Source: Vitrella brassicaformis
Taxonomy: Eukaryota; Sar; Vitrellaceae
Direction: 5' to 3'
Assembly: GCA_001179505.1 (NCBI GenBank)
Contig: CDMY01000361.1
Coordinates: forward strand, 1-64,000
Length of the DNA: 64,000 nt
Shown: positions 45,125 through 55,730 of the stretch, piece by piece
How positions within the stretch are numbered: the stretch's first letter is position 1
Layout of the letters: every line of letters starts with the position of its first letter
Made by a program: the position numbers and the translations under genes
The notes under the pieces: model-generated
The model's database searches: none
Seen by the model: only the letters and a program-made list of their open reading frames with translations
What the model was told of the DNA's origin: nothing

Positions 45125-48100
45125 TTATACGAATGAGCAGTGTAGCTTTCCCCCAATCGGAGCGTTGCACATAGGGCATTTGTTTCTGCCGTCTGCCACA
45201 CGAGCAGCGCACCGCGAGCATAGTGCAAAGTGCATGCACGGCAAGAAGAGAGTATCTCGGTCGCGCTCAAAGCAGACTTGACACACCCACATGCTCGCCT
45301 GAAGGAAACAGCCATACACGCGGTCCCCAAGCATCAGCCTGTCAAGCACCCTATCTGTTGTCACCTTTTCTTGCAACTGGGCATTCTCCGCTTGAAGCAC
45401 TGCAATGCGCCCTTCATCGGCACTCACCTGCACGAGACGCGCATACTCAGGATGACGTACATGAGGGCACGTTGCCTTCATTCGTCATTGACTGACTGAC
45501 TGGCTGACCGACCCGCTCATTCACCTGCTGCCTGAGCGTCGAGATGTCAGCCGTCTTGTCTCTCAGCTGTTTTTCCATCCGCCCGTGTACCTCACGCATC
45601 CGACCCACACGCCGACAATGCATCTTATGTAATGCACCCAGCACCTCGGATGCATCGCCACCAGCGTCACCCCCACTCAGCGCATCGTGGTAGAAGGCGA
45701 GCGGCGAAGTGAGCACCTGGTAGTCGTCCGCGGCCTTTCGGGCGTCCCTGTCCTTCGCTCGGGCCATTTGCTGCGCCAGGTGGATCTGCCGCTTGGCCGA
45801 ACCGATTTGCTCATCCAATGCGGTTGCCAATGGAAGTAGCGAGGGCGGCAGCAGACAGGCACGGCGTGCGAGCAGCGATGTGGCAAAGCTGAGGGCCTCA
45901 TTGAGCAACGCGACACTCGATGCCGAGATAAACGAACCAAGGACGTCAGAAAGAGTCGAGAAGCCCTGAACACGCGAACACGTAACCTCATATAAGTGCT
46001 GTGTATGGCAGCGTCTTGGCGCCTTTAGGTCCATCCGCATTTTACTTACGGCAAGGGTTCGTTGGTTGTGCTGGTGGATGGCACTGACCCGCTGTGCGGT
46101 GCGCGTGGGTACGCAGCTGGCGCACTTGCCGCACCTGGCACACCGACGAGCGCCACAACCATCCGCCCTAGCCCGCTTCCCACGGCCCACTGCCGGCACC
46201 GAGTAGACGCCTACATGCCATGCCATGCCATGCCAGGGACAACCGGAGCATACATGTACTAGCCACGCTTCTTCGCGAATGTCCTTCTCGGCGTATTCTC
46301 TTTCACTCACCGCACAAGCAGACGCTATTGCCGTCTGGCCGCTCTCCGCCACCGGAATGAGAGCTTGCCAAGCCAACATCTCTCTTGCCCCCCAAAACGG
46401 CCACCTGTACGGCCGCGCACATGTCGCTCGCCATCATCCCCTCCACACAGGACGCGCACACCGACACCTCACTGTCGGCGGCAGTGTCGCCCAACAGCAG
46501 GACATCATCCGTCTCCCGGCTCAACGAGGCCTCCTTGATGTGGTGCTGTGCATATGAGTGGGCAAAGGATGATGCCAAGCAGAGAGCGGTGTGGATGCTC
46601 TTGAGCGCCAGCCACACGAGGGACAGCAGGCCGTCCACAGCCTCCGTCATCACCCACGGCAACATGTGCATGTCCGCCGCGCGAACGAGGGGCGAAAGGC
46701 TGCTGCTCAGCGCCCGCCTGACAAAGTGCCAAGAGAGAGAATGCGCGTTACGTCGACCATTCCACCCTCATTTGCCGACTGACCTGTGCGCGTTGACGAC
46801 CTTTTGCTGCTCGCGCCATCTGTCCTCTCTGTCTTGCGCCTCACTACTAGCTCCCTCGATTCTCTCCAGCAGCTGCTGCCCCCGCTTCACGCACGCATCC
46901 ACCGATGCGTGGGCGTACCGAAGTCGGCACACGGTACTCTCCAGGATAGAAAGCCTCATCCGCCAGAGGTGCGTGTGCCTCTGGAGCAGGTCCATGAGTC
47001 CACCGAGGTGTTTCTTGTGAAGCGACACGAGGGACGTGAGGCTGAACGACAAGGCACAGGAAGAAACGACATATCTTGTATATACGCTACCCCAAGGACC
47101 GAGTGGTAATCGACTGACCCGCTCGATAATGTCCCACCTGCAACGGCCATGTCGAAGGCGAACCCCTCCGGAAGAGAAATAGCCAACATGTGCCCAACAC
47201 GCCGATAGGGTGCCACAAAGCCACATGAAGACTCGCCCAGGAACTCATGCAGCGAGGGGATCGCAGCCCGGTCACCCGGCTTGTTTCTGTCTCCGACTCC
47301 TGGTGACGAGTCCTGGGAGAAGAGGCGGTGATGGATGTGCGACAGAGAGGCCAGCAAAGGATTGCCGCTGCGCGGTGGAGGCGGTGGGGGAGGTGGCGGG
47401 GGAGGGCGCGATGATTGCACCGTCGTGTGCTGCTTCAGGGCTTCGTTGAGGGTCGCTGTGATGTTCCTCGCTCTTTGGAGAAGCTTCTCGCTCAGCCAGT
47501 CTCGCTTCAGAACGCGCACCAACGTGACCAGGCTCTCCTGCACGCAACATGCCATATGCAGACCAGGAGGGCGTTATCATATGGGAAAGACACTCATACT
47601 ATATGGCTTTTCACATTGTCGTTGCTCACGTGGTGCTTCTGAGAATTGCCCTTGACCATCAACTGCACAATGTCCCGCCAGCCATCGAGCGTCCCGACAC
47701 CCATCGCACACAGCAGGCGGGCGGCGCACTCAGCACCATCAGTGTCGCCCATGGGTGCCTCGCGCCCCTCCTTGCCCTCGAACAAACGACGGCCCACTGA
47801 CCCGCATAGTGCCTGGATGATGATGTCAAATAGCGAGCTGCGAAGCATTGCCTGCACAAGTGGGAAAGAAGAGCTGCCAGGGCATGCATTGCGTGCATAT
47901 ATGGGACCTGTGAGAGGGTCATGACGGTCATATGACCAGCCAGTCGTCGCTCACTCTCGATGAGCTGCTCCAGTGTCAGCAACTCTCCCTCGTCGCTGCT
48001 GATGCTCTCACCTTCCTGAGGGCTGCACGCATACTGAGGCTCAGGTGCGACAGTCGGGGCGGCTCCCTGCTCCGTGGTGAGGTAGCGGTGCAGTACGGCG

Positions 48101-48849
48101 GCATACGCAGACCATACGAGCGCCATCTCCTCACTCGAAGCACCTGCACAAACACATACACACGTCTTTTCGTGCTCTCGATGTGCGGCATCTCGCTCTT
48201 CTCTCTCACCGATCGCCTGTGCCTCGATGGCGATTTCCACCTCCTCAGCTGCACCGTGTTGGCGAAACATCTGGATGAGATCGTCTGCGCACCGCGCTGC
48301 AGAAGCGCTGAGGGCGTCCGTGCCCCGTGCCGCGTGGCCGTGTGGTGCTATCTGCCGCTCCTGCTGGGCTTCGAATGCAGATGGGGGTATGCGGTCATCC
48401 ATCTTGAAGGACGTGGGAGACGACGAAGTGCCCTCATCGGAGGAGGCAGTGAGGGACGACGGCGGATCTGCATCGGTCATCCGCACAGACGGCCGCGGGG
48501 CAGTCGATAAGCCGCATGCAGCATCGCTTGCACCTTGCACATTGCTCGATTCCGTACGAGAAGCGCCACCGACCCTCTTCCCCGGCGCGGTGTTACTCGG
48601 CTCATCCGCAGTCTCGAAGGCGACGTGCACTTCTGAAGACGAGCCGCCAGCATCAACAGAAGAAGAAGGTAGGGGCTGCCGCGGTAGGCCTGGAGGGCTC
48701 CGTGTCTGCTCTCCACTGTTGTGATGACGCTGCCGACGTGCAGCTCGTCTCCTGCGGGATCCGATGCGACGACGGATGGACTCGAGAGCTGAGCCACCGC
48801 ATTTTGTTATCGATGACAGCATCGTGGGAGGGTGAGCTCCTCCCGGCAT
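45125..48849 (-). CDS. Large protein with C-terminal RING finger, putative E3 ubiquitin ligase
   Basis: Multi-exon. From ATG 48847-48849 (MPGGAHPPTMLSSITK) the N-terminus is basic then Ser/Pro-rich, followed by ADDLIQMFRQHGAAEEVEIA and, after splicing, ASSEEMALVWSAYAAVLHRY, a Glu-rich segment, SLFDIIIQALCGSVGRRLF and CAMGVGTLDGWRDIVQLM. Then come ITATLNEALKQHTTV, a run of 11 prolines (about 47390) and long helical or coiled-coil parts (about 47000-45530). The C-terminus is a C3HC4 RING: CQVCFERDRDTLFLPCMHF, then LCSRC and CPMCNAPIGGK. This RING type is found in IAP- and MGRN1-like ligases near the C-terminus. The middle region matches no family that I know. Its start codon is 92 bp from that of FkbM copy 2 on the other strand. 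Confidence 0.8.
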
Positions 48850-48941
48850 AGCTCGCACTCTCCCGGCCGTTGCGGATAGGAAGGAGGAAGCGCCTCACTA
48901 TTAAGGCCGACGTATACTGCCTTGTGCCGACTCCGGGGAGG
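48850..48941. promoter_or_regulatory. Very short divergent promoter region, RING / FkbM copy 2
   Basis: Only 92 bp separate the two start codons. Both ORFs are also open further upstream without ATG, so the UTRs probably overlap the neighbour. No TATA box is evident. Confidence 0.45.
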
Positions 48942-50841
48942 ATGCAGCCAGCAATACAGCGACGCAGCTTCATATCTCCGCCGAGGAGGAACAGCAGGAG
49001 CGGAAGGGAACGGCTGAGGCTGTTGCGGGGAGGGAGCCGAGGACCGCTGCACACACTGGTCTGCGCATCGCTTGGAGGATGCCTCATTGTCTCACTGGTC
49101 GTCCTGTTGACTGCGGTGCCGGGCCCTTTCTCCCTCCTCCACCAACGGTCACACGCCTGTCAGCCGAGCCAAGAAACCACAGTGGATGCGCGGATTCTGC
49201 AGGACAACGACAAGGACGGCCAACCACCGCCCCAGCACCAGCAGCAACACCAGCAGCAGCTTACACCAATCGAGGCTGAGCGGTCGGCGGCGGCCGCGTT
49301 GGTGGCGTATCTGGTGCAGAGCATTAACGACTATGACAGGGAGGTCCAGGCCGTGGCGGATTGCGACGAGAGGACCTTCCGGGCCCCGACGGCTGCCGGC
49401 AGCCCGGAGCGGCTGTTGTCGGTGTGCGTGCCGCGGACGATGAATTTGGTGAGCGAGTCGCTGAGGCGGGAGAAGGGGGAGTGGGAGAAGCCTCAAACCA
49501 TGGCCATCGCTGACAAAATGAGGGTACAATGGGGCAGGCAGGAGAGGGGACAGAGCGCATGGAGTGTGTCAGTTGTATTTCAGGAGTGCGGGTCCCCCGG
49601 CGACGCTCGTTGTGTGTTTGTGGATGTGGGCGTGGAGGAGGGATGGTACGCTCTCAATATCGCAGCACTGGGGTATAAAGTCATCGGTACAAAGAGACAG
49701 ACACGAAAATGGACACAAACACAGATACATATAGCTCCGTATGATGTTGCTCTGTGCAACCTCTTGCATCACTGCATCTGGATGTGTGTCTGTATGTGTG
49801 GTGTAGGTTTCGAGGCAATGCTTCGCAACGTATACGCGACCACCAGGTCCGCACACCTGCCCGCCAACAGCTTTGAGGGCTCCGCCATCCCGGATATACA
49901 AATATACCCATTTGCAGCGGGAGACAAATACGAGAGGTAAGAGTAGATGGCCCAGCACAGTGAGTACAGAGACGACACATTTCGTGACGTGTGGTGGGTT
50001 TCGGTGACTGTACAGGTGCGTCGTCGCCTCAAGTAAGTGGTACTGACCTTCTCGTGCCAACAAGCTTCACTGTACCTTGTGTACGTTGGCTGGTGGATTG
50101 GTCTGTGATTCCTGCATCCGCTCACTCTTCCGCTGTGCAGATCCCAGGAACACCCTCGACGGTGACAAGTCGCACATATCGAGGGGTCATTCTGCCTGCG
50201 ATCGATGCCTGCCTGTGTCCATTTGTGCCTGCAGGTCACACGCTGTGCGGCGCGAGCAACACCTCCCATGTGCTCGAGAGGGCCAACCTCACCAGGCGAC
50301 ACGATGTAATGGATGGATGGAACAGGGAAACCAGTGCCTGTGACCGTGTGTTTCCGTGTGTGTGGATGGTGGATGGACGTGTATGTGCAGGTGCAGACGG
50401 TGCTGCTCGACGACATGCTGGCTGATGTGTCGCCATGGATGATGAAACTGGACGTCGAGGGAGCCGAACTCAAAGTACTCAGAGGTAGGTGCGCTAAGCC
50501 AGACGTATCAGTGTGGCATTTTTCTCTGTGTGGCATGTCAATCAGGTGCCCGTGAGGTGCTGAAGCGAGTCAAATACGTGTTCCACGAAGCATCCAGGTA
50601 GCATTGTCAGCAACGCCCTGCAACCATTGGCACTTATGTCTCTTGTATCGTCCACGACAGAGAGTTGCTAGAGGAGAAGGGCGACACGCCCGAGGAGTTG
50701 CTCGACTTCTGGAAGGCCATGGGGTTCTCCTGCCGGCCGTTCCAGTTCTCGCGTGAGGACCTCCGCACCGTCTTCAGGAGACGACGCTTTATGGCAGACA
50801 TCCTCTGCACAAACCTCAAATTCGTTAGCCTATACACATAG
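48942..50841 (+). CDS. FkbM-family methyltransferase, copy 2 (intact)
   Basis: Nine exons fit GT-AG splicing exactly: 48942-49523, 49584-49686, 49807-49936, 50016-50032, 50141-50161, 50235-50305, 50391-50484, 50546-50597 and 50661-50841. Together they make 1251 nt, 416 aa. Exons 4 and 5 are only 17 and 21 nt. The N-terminus has a basic region and a hydrophobic anchor (GGCLIVSLVVLLTAVPGPF), then a Gln-rich linker. The FkbM core reads CVFVDVGVEEGWYALNIAAL (motif I), VIGFEAMLRNVYATTR, RCVVASNPRNTLDGHTL, VQTVLLDDMLADVSPWMMKL, DVEGAELKVLRGAREVLKRV and KYVFHEASRELLEE. Probably a type II membrane enzyme of the Golgi or surface that O-methylates a glycan, by analogy with the family. It is the paralogue of the gene at 10178. 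Confidence 0.9.
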
Positions 50842-51341
50842 CATGACACGGCCGACATGCTCAGTGGTTCGGCCGGTGGGTGGGATGTGATGCGACGTGA
50901 GGCGCTGATGCACAAATGGTGCAAGTGATTTGATCGGCGTGTTGCTGAGTGAGAAGTGATTTGATCGCACTGTGGTGGGTGGGGGTGTGGTGGGTCTGTT
51001 TTGTAGGCGGGTGCTGTTGTATCTGTCCTGTCTGTCCTGCGTGCTCACGTGCTGTCGACATCACTTAGTCGGTGATGACTGATCGACAGTGTGCAGCCAG
51101 TGCACCTAGCTGTGCTGTGTGGCATGCATGTGGCGTGATGCGGGCTTGTCCATGTGCTGGTTCGTGTAAGGCATGACTTATGTATATAGATAGGTCAATG
51201 CACGTGTGTATATAGACATCGTCAGACACGCCCTCTGACACAAATGCCCGAACGCGAATACACCGAGAAATACATACGCACCCTACACCCTACTGAACCG
51301 GCACACTGATTAATCCTGCATCCCGCGATGAGGGGAGTGCG
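50842..51341. other. Convergent spacer, no gene seen
   Basis: Between the FkbM copy 2 stop and the hydrolase stop. GT-rich, with a run of TATATAGA-like words near 51183-51213. Nothing further can be supported. Confidence 0.5.
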
Positions 51342-52803
51342 TCACGATTTGTCCGACACTTCATTGATGAATGCCGCCACTTGCTCGACGAACGCCTGCC
51401 GGTACTCCTGTTTCTCCAGACCATGGTCGCCGTCCAGAAACACCAACTTGGCACAGTCAGAGAAACTGACGCACAGCACACGGCCTCAAAGGCAAACATT
51501 CAGTGCACTGTTGGTTCGATAGACACCTTGATGCGGTTGGCATGAAGGTGTCGTTGAGGAAGGCCTTCAACGCATCCATATCCTTGACGTACTCATCGTC
51601 CTCACTGAAATCACACGAATGGGTGACAGACATCAGACATCTACACTGCGGGCTAGCTACGCCACCTGTAAACAAACAGTGAGGGTACGGTGAGGGGCTT
51701 GAGCCGCGGTGCCAGCTCCTCCTGGGTCAAGTCGGTTGAGAAGAAATCCTCATCACCCAACTTGGACGCCATGCTGTGAAAACTGCACACACACGCAACA
51801 CAAACTAACCCCCTGCTCGTTCTTGCCTGCGTGCCTGTGTCCTCGGCCATTACCGACCGGTATGCGCTGATGGATACGATGCCAAAGAGCTTCTCTGACA
51901 GGACCTTGTCGGGCTGTCCCTCGGCCAGTGCTGCATTGGCCTCAGCCAGCAGACCGTCGAACCCATGAGTGCCCACCTACACATCAAGGAATCGTCGCAG
52001 TGTACAGATTGGTTTGCATGTCCGAGTGTACGCACCATGGCCTGCCTGTCTGAGATGCCGCCCTGGAATACTGCAAAGTCCAGCGACCGGTGCGGTGGAC
52101 ATCCTGCAGCCAGGCATCAATGTATTTGGACAAGTGGATATTCCGTCTTCGGGTGTGTACGGTGTCACGACCTTGCTCATCGTATTGCTTCATCATGTGC
52201 ATGATGTCCTGGCAACCTGAAGCATAGAGGAATGATCGTCTCACCAGTGCGTGTGCGCTGCATGCAGGACAGCGCATTGCATACCCGTAGAGTGCCCGAT
52301 GATGCCTATCCGGTGGAAGCCCCTCTGTTTCCGAAGATGGTCCACCAGCAGCCAGAGCTCCTTCGCATCTTGCATCACGGACGATGTGCCAAACTGGTTC
52401 CAGCTGCTCGACAAATTCACCTGGCAGGCAGTGACTCATCCGATTCAACTCGACTGCGAAGGTGAGGCCTGGGGCACTGCCTGTCCCTCAAGACTGCATA
52501 TGTCAAGAGTGTTCACCTGGCAGACACTCCAGCCCATCGCGTTGAGCCTCTCGGCCAGGGATGGGACATACCGAAGACTAAGAAACCCTGAAACGATAGA
52601 CACACAATACTGCATGTTTGGTTCGCTGTTATAGATCTGATCTGACCATCAGTAAGACCTCCCACGACGATGCAGCACGATGCCTTGGAGGTCTTAATCT
52701 GTCGTGATGGCGTGATAAAGCCCAGCAGATGGCGACCCTCGTCGACATCGAAGTGAAACATCAAACCCTCCTGCTCCTGCGCTTCACTGCCCTCCTTCGC
52801 CAT
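51342..52803 (-). CDS. DUF1749-type alpha/beta hydrolase
   Basis: Multi-exon gene from MAKEGSEAQEQEG (ATG 52801-52803). Conserved blocks: CCIVVGGLTDG with the oxyanion region, PSLAERLNAMGWSVCQVNL, SSWNQFGTSSVMQDAKEL, then FHRIGIIGHSTGCQDIMHM carrying the nucleophile elbow GHSTG and the family-typical HSTGCQD. Later exons have DDEYVKDMDALKAFL (acidic residue region) and AKLVFLDGDHGLEKQEYRQ with the catalytic His in GDHG, ending NEVSDKS at 51342. The family is widespread in fungi and protists; its substrate is not established. It shares a 119-bp divergent spacer with the dehydrogenase gene. Confidence 0.85.
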
Positions 52804-52922
52804 GATTCAGTGGCTGGGGTATGAGGCAACACGACAGATTGGCTGATGCTTTAGGGCGTCTTTTCGCGAAACAGCTTCAGGGCAGCTCGTAAAACACTAT
52901 TCCCTGACAAAGCTCCCACGTC
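52804..52922. promoter_or_regulatory. Divergent promoter region, hydrolase / ALDH6
   Basis: 119 bp between opposite start codons. No named element is evident. Confidence 0.45.
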
Positions 52923-55490
52923 ATGAGGAGCCTGGTGAGAGGAGCCGCATCTAGTCTCTTCCGGCCTTCGAATCAGTTTCGAGCGGTCTCTTCCGTGCCG
53001 GCATTCATCAATGGGACCTTCAGCGAGAGCTCCGGCACACAGTTCTTTGAAGTGCGGAATCCGGCCACGCAAGAGCTGAGTAAGTGATCAGGAAGTTGCC
53101 TGCTGACGCCTGTATGATGTGGCGTTTGATCTCATGCAGTTGCCAAGACTCCTCAGTCAACAGACGCGGAGCTGAAGGATGCAGCAAGTGCAGCGCAGAA
53201 GGCCTTCTTGTCGTGGCGCAACACACCCGTGTCGGTGCGCCAGAGATACATGTTCAAGTTGCAGTCAATCATCCGCGAGAGAACCGACGAACTGGCCGCA
53301 ATCCTCACCAAGGAGCAGGGCAAGACTCTAGACGATGCCAAAGGTGACATCTTCCGGTGAGCCAACCGACCAGCCGCAGCCGCGCCGCAAAGAGCAAACA
53401 CCCATGAGTGCCTGTTGTGATGTCAGGGGCCTGGAGGTTGTGGAGTATGCTTGCAGCGCATCTTCTGTACTCATGGGCGAGACCATCGAGAACGTCTCCA
53501 AGGTGAGGCGGGCAACCTGAGAGCACCGGTTGACGCACCTGGATCCCGTCACATGGTTTGTTTGATGTAGGGCGTTGACACCTATTCGTACAGACAGCCA
53601 CTCGGTGTTTGTGCGGGAGTGGCGCCATTCAACTTCCCCGCAATGTGAGTATCTGAGCGGGAGGGGCAGGTTGTTTCTCTTTTTCATTTCCTTCTTCCTC
53701 TTTTCTGTAGGATTCCGTTGTGGATGTTCCCATTAGCAATTGCAGGTCAGGTGCTCTTCTCTGCCCATCGTTCGCTGCAAGAGCCGATTGTGCTATTTCA
53801 GCCGGCAACACCTTCGTCCTCAAGCCGTCTGAGCGGGTGCCATTGTCGTCAATGAAGCTGGCAGAGTGGCTGAACGAAATTGGGCTCCCTCCTGGTGTCG
53901 TCAACATCGTGGTACGCACACACAAAAGGCAGCATTCAACGATGGTATGTACTTTGCTGCATGCCTTCTCTTGTCAGCATGGCGGGAAGCCGACTGTGGA
54001 CTTCATTTGTGAAGACCCTCACATTCGCGCCATATCGTTTGTCGGCTCGAACAGAGCCGGCGAGTACATCTTCGAACAGGGGACCAAGAACGGCAAGCGC
54101 GTCCAGGCCAACCTGGGAGCAAAGGTTCGCAGGGCAGCAGGGTGGGATGAGGCACACGTGTTCGTGGCTTCCTGATCATGGTGGGATCTTTGCTTTCAAT
54201 CTAGAACCACGCGGTCGTCATGCCAGACGCGGACAAGGAGGACACAATCAATATGCTCTGCAATTCGGCATTTGGTGGGCTGGAGAAAGGAAGGAGAAAT
54301 GCATCTGGATGGTCTCAATTGCAGGGGCTGCCGGACAGCGCTGCATGGCCATTTCTGTTGCCATGATGGTGGGGGAAGCGTCTGCCTGGATACCGTAAGC
54401 TAAGGCGCACTCGCTCTCTCAACGAAGAGCTTTGATTGAGCTCGTTCTTGTCAGAGAGATCGTGAAGCGAGCGTCTTCATTCAAGGTCAACACAGGGAGC
54501 GAGCCTGGGACCGACATCGGCCCTCTGATCTCCCCAGAGGCAAAGAAGCGCGTCATTCAGCTCGTTTCACAAGTAGGGATTTTTGAACAGTTCGCATCCG
54601 TCACCATGTTCCCGTGTGTGTCGAATAGGGGGTGGAGGAAGGCGCGACGCTAGCGCTGAATGGTTTGGACGTGACCGTGCCGGGCTACGAAAATGGTACA
54701 CACGTCAACACCAGCAGTCTGCATCATTCTCTCCCTTGTTCATTCTCGGCAGGCAACTTCGTCGGACCTACCCTCCTCACAGACGTCACTCCCGACAACG
54801 TCGCATACAACGAAGAGATTTTCGGTATGGATATGCACCTGCCAAACGACATGGTCCTGTTGCACAGGTGCGGTGTACTACAACAGGTCCGGTGTTGTGC
54901 ACGATGAACTGCGACAGCCTTGACGATGCTTTGGCAACTGTCAACAAGAACCCAAAAGGCAATGGGACAGGTAACACGCTCGTGGTCTGCATGCATCAAG
55001 ACGCGACTTGCATTTCTTTTTTCCTTTAGCAATCTTCACCAAGAATGGTGCTACAGCCAGAAGGTTCCAGTATGAAGTGGACGTGGGGCAAGGTGAGCGA
55101 CCACGAGACCACGAAGACACCTGCAACAAATACAAGACAATTAACCAATGTTCGTCTCCTCCAGTTGGCATCAATCTGCCCATTCCGGTTCCACTTCCGA
55201 TGTACGCACACACAGGCATCAGCTAGACGCAGCCCCATTTTCTGTTTCCACTACCGCTTTCAGGTTCTCATTCACTGGCTGGAAAGGAAGCATCAGAGGC
55301 GACCTGAACTTCTACGGCAAATATGGTACGTGTCAAGAACGACAAAGACTCAGTTTGTTTTCCTTGGATCTGAACGCTCCCTTGTTCTGCAGGGCTCTAC
55401 TTTTACACACAGGTCAAGACCATTACCAGTCGCTGGAAAGATGAAGCCAAGGTGGCTAAGTTGAGTGGGGCAATGCCAACTTTGGGGTAG
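52923..55490 (+). CDS. ALDH6A1: Methylmalonate-semialdehyde dehydrogenase (ALDH6), mitochondrial
   Basis: Multi-exon gene for the CoA-acylating dehydrogenase of valine and thymine catabolism, which turns (methyl)malonate semialdehyde into propionyl- or acetyl-CoA with NAD. The N-terminus [20 protein letters not shown] is a typical mitochondrial presequence. The body follows the family closely: [125 protein letters not shown] with the catalytic Cys, [61 protein letters not shown] and [19 protein letters not shown]. The GINxPIPVPLPxFSFTG stretch separates ALDH6 from other aldehyde dehydrogenases. It ends [10 protein letters not shown]-like ([10 protein letters not shown]) at 55490. Confidence 0.95.
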
Positions 55491-55730
55491 CGGGTCTGTG
55501 ATTCAAGTCTGTCAAATAATGTCATTGGGGTGGGGGGCAGTTCTGTCCAGAGGTTCATGCAGGTGCATAGTGTAGCACTGCGCGTTCTCGTTTGGGACTT
55601 ATGACACTCTTGTGGTGGAGGGTGCAGAGAGGCACACATACACACAGCCATCAATCAATTCAGCGTATCCTGATGCACGCATTGATCGATGAGAATAGGC
55701 ACACACAGAGAGGGGCCGTCCCCAACCGTC

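Noticed and set aside
46385-47020. 211-codon plus-strand open frame
   Set aside because: Antisense to the helical part of the RING protein gene and without any domain.
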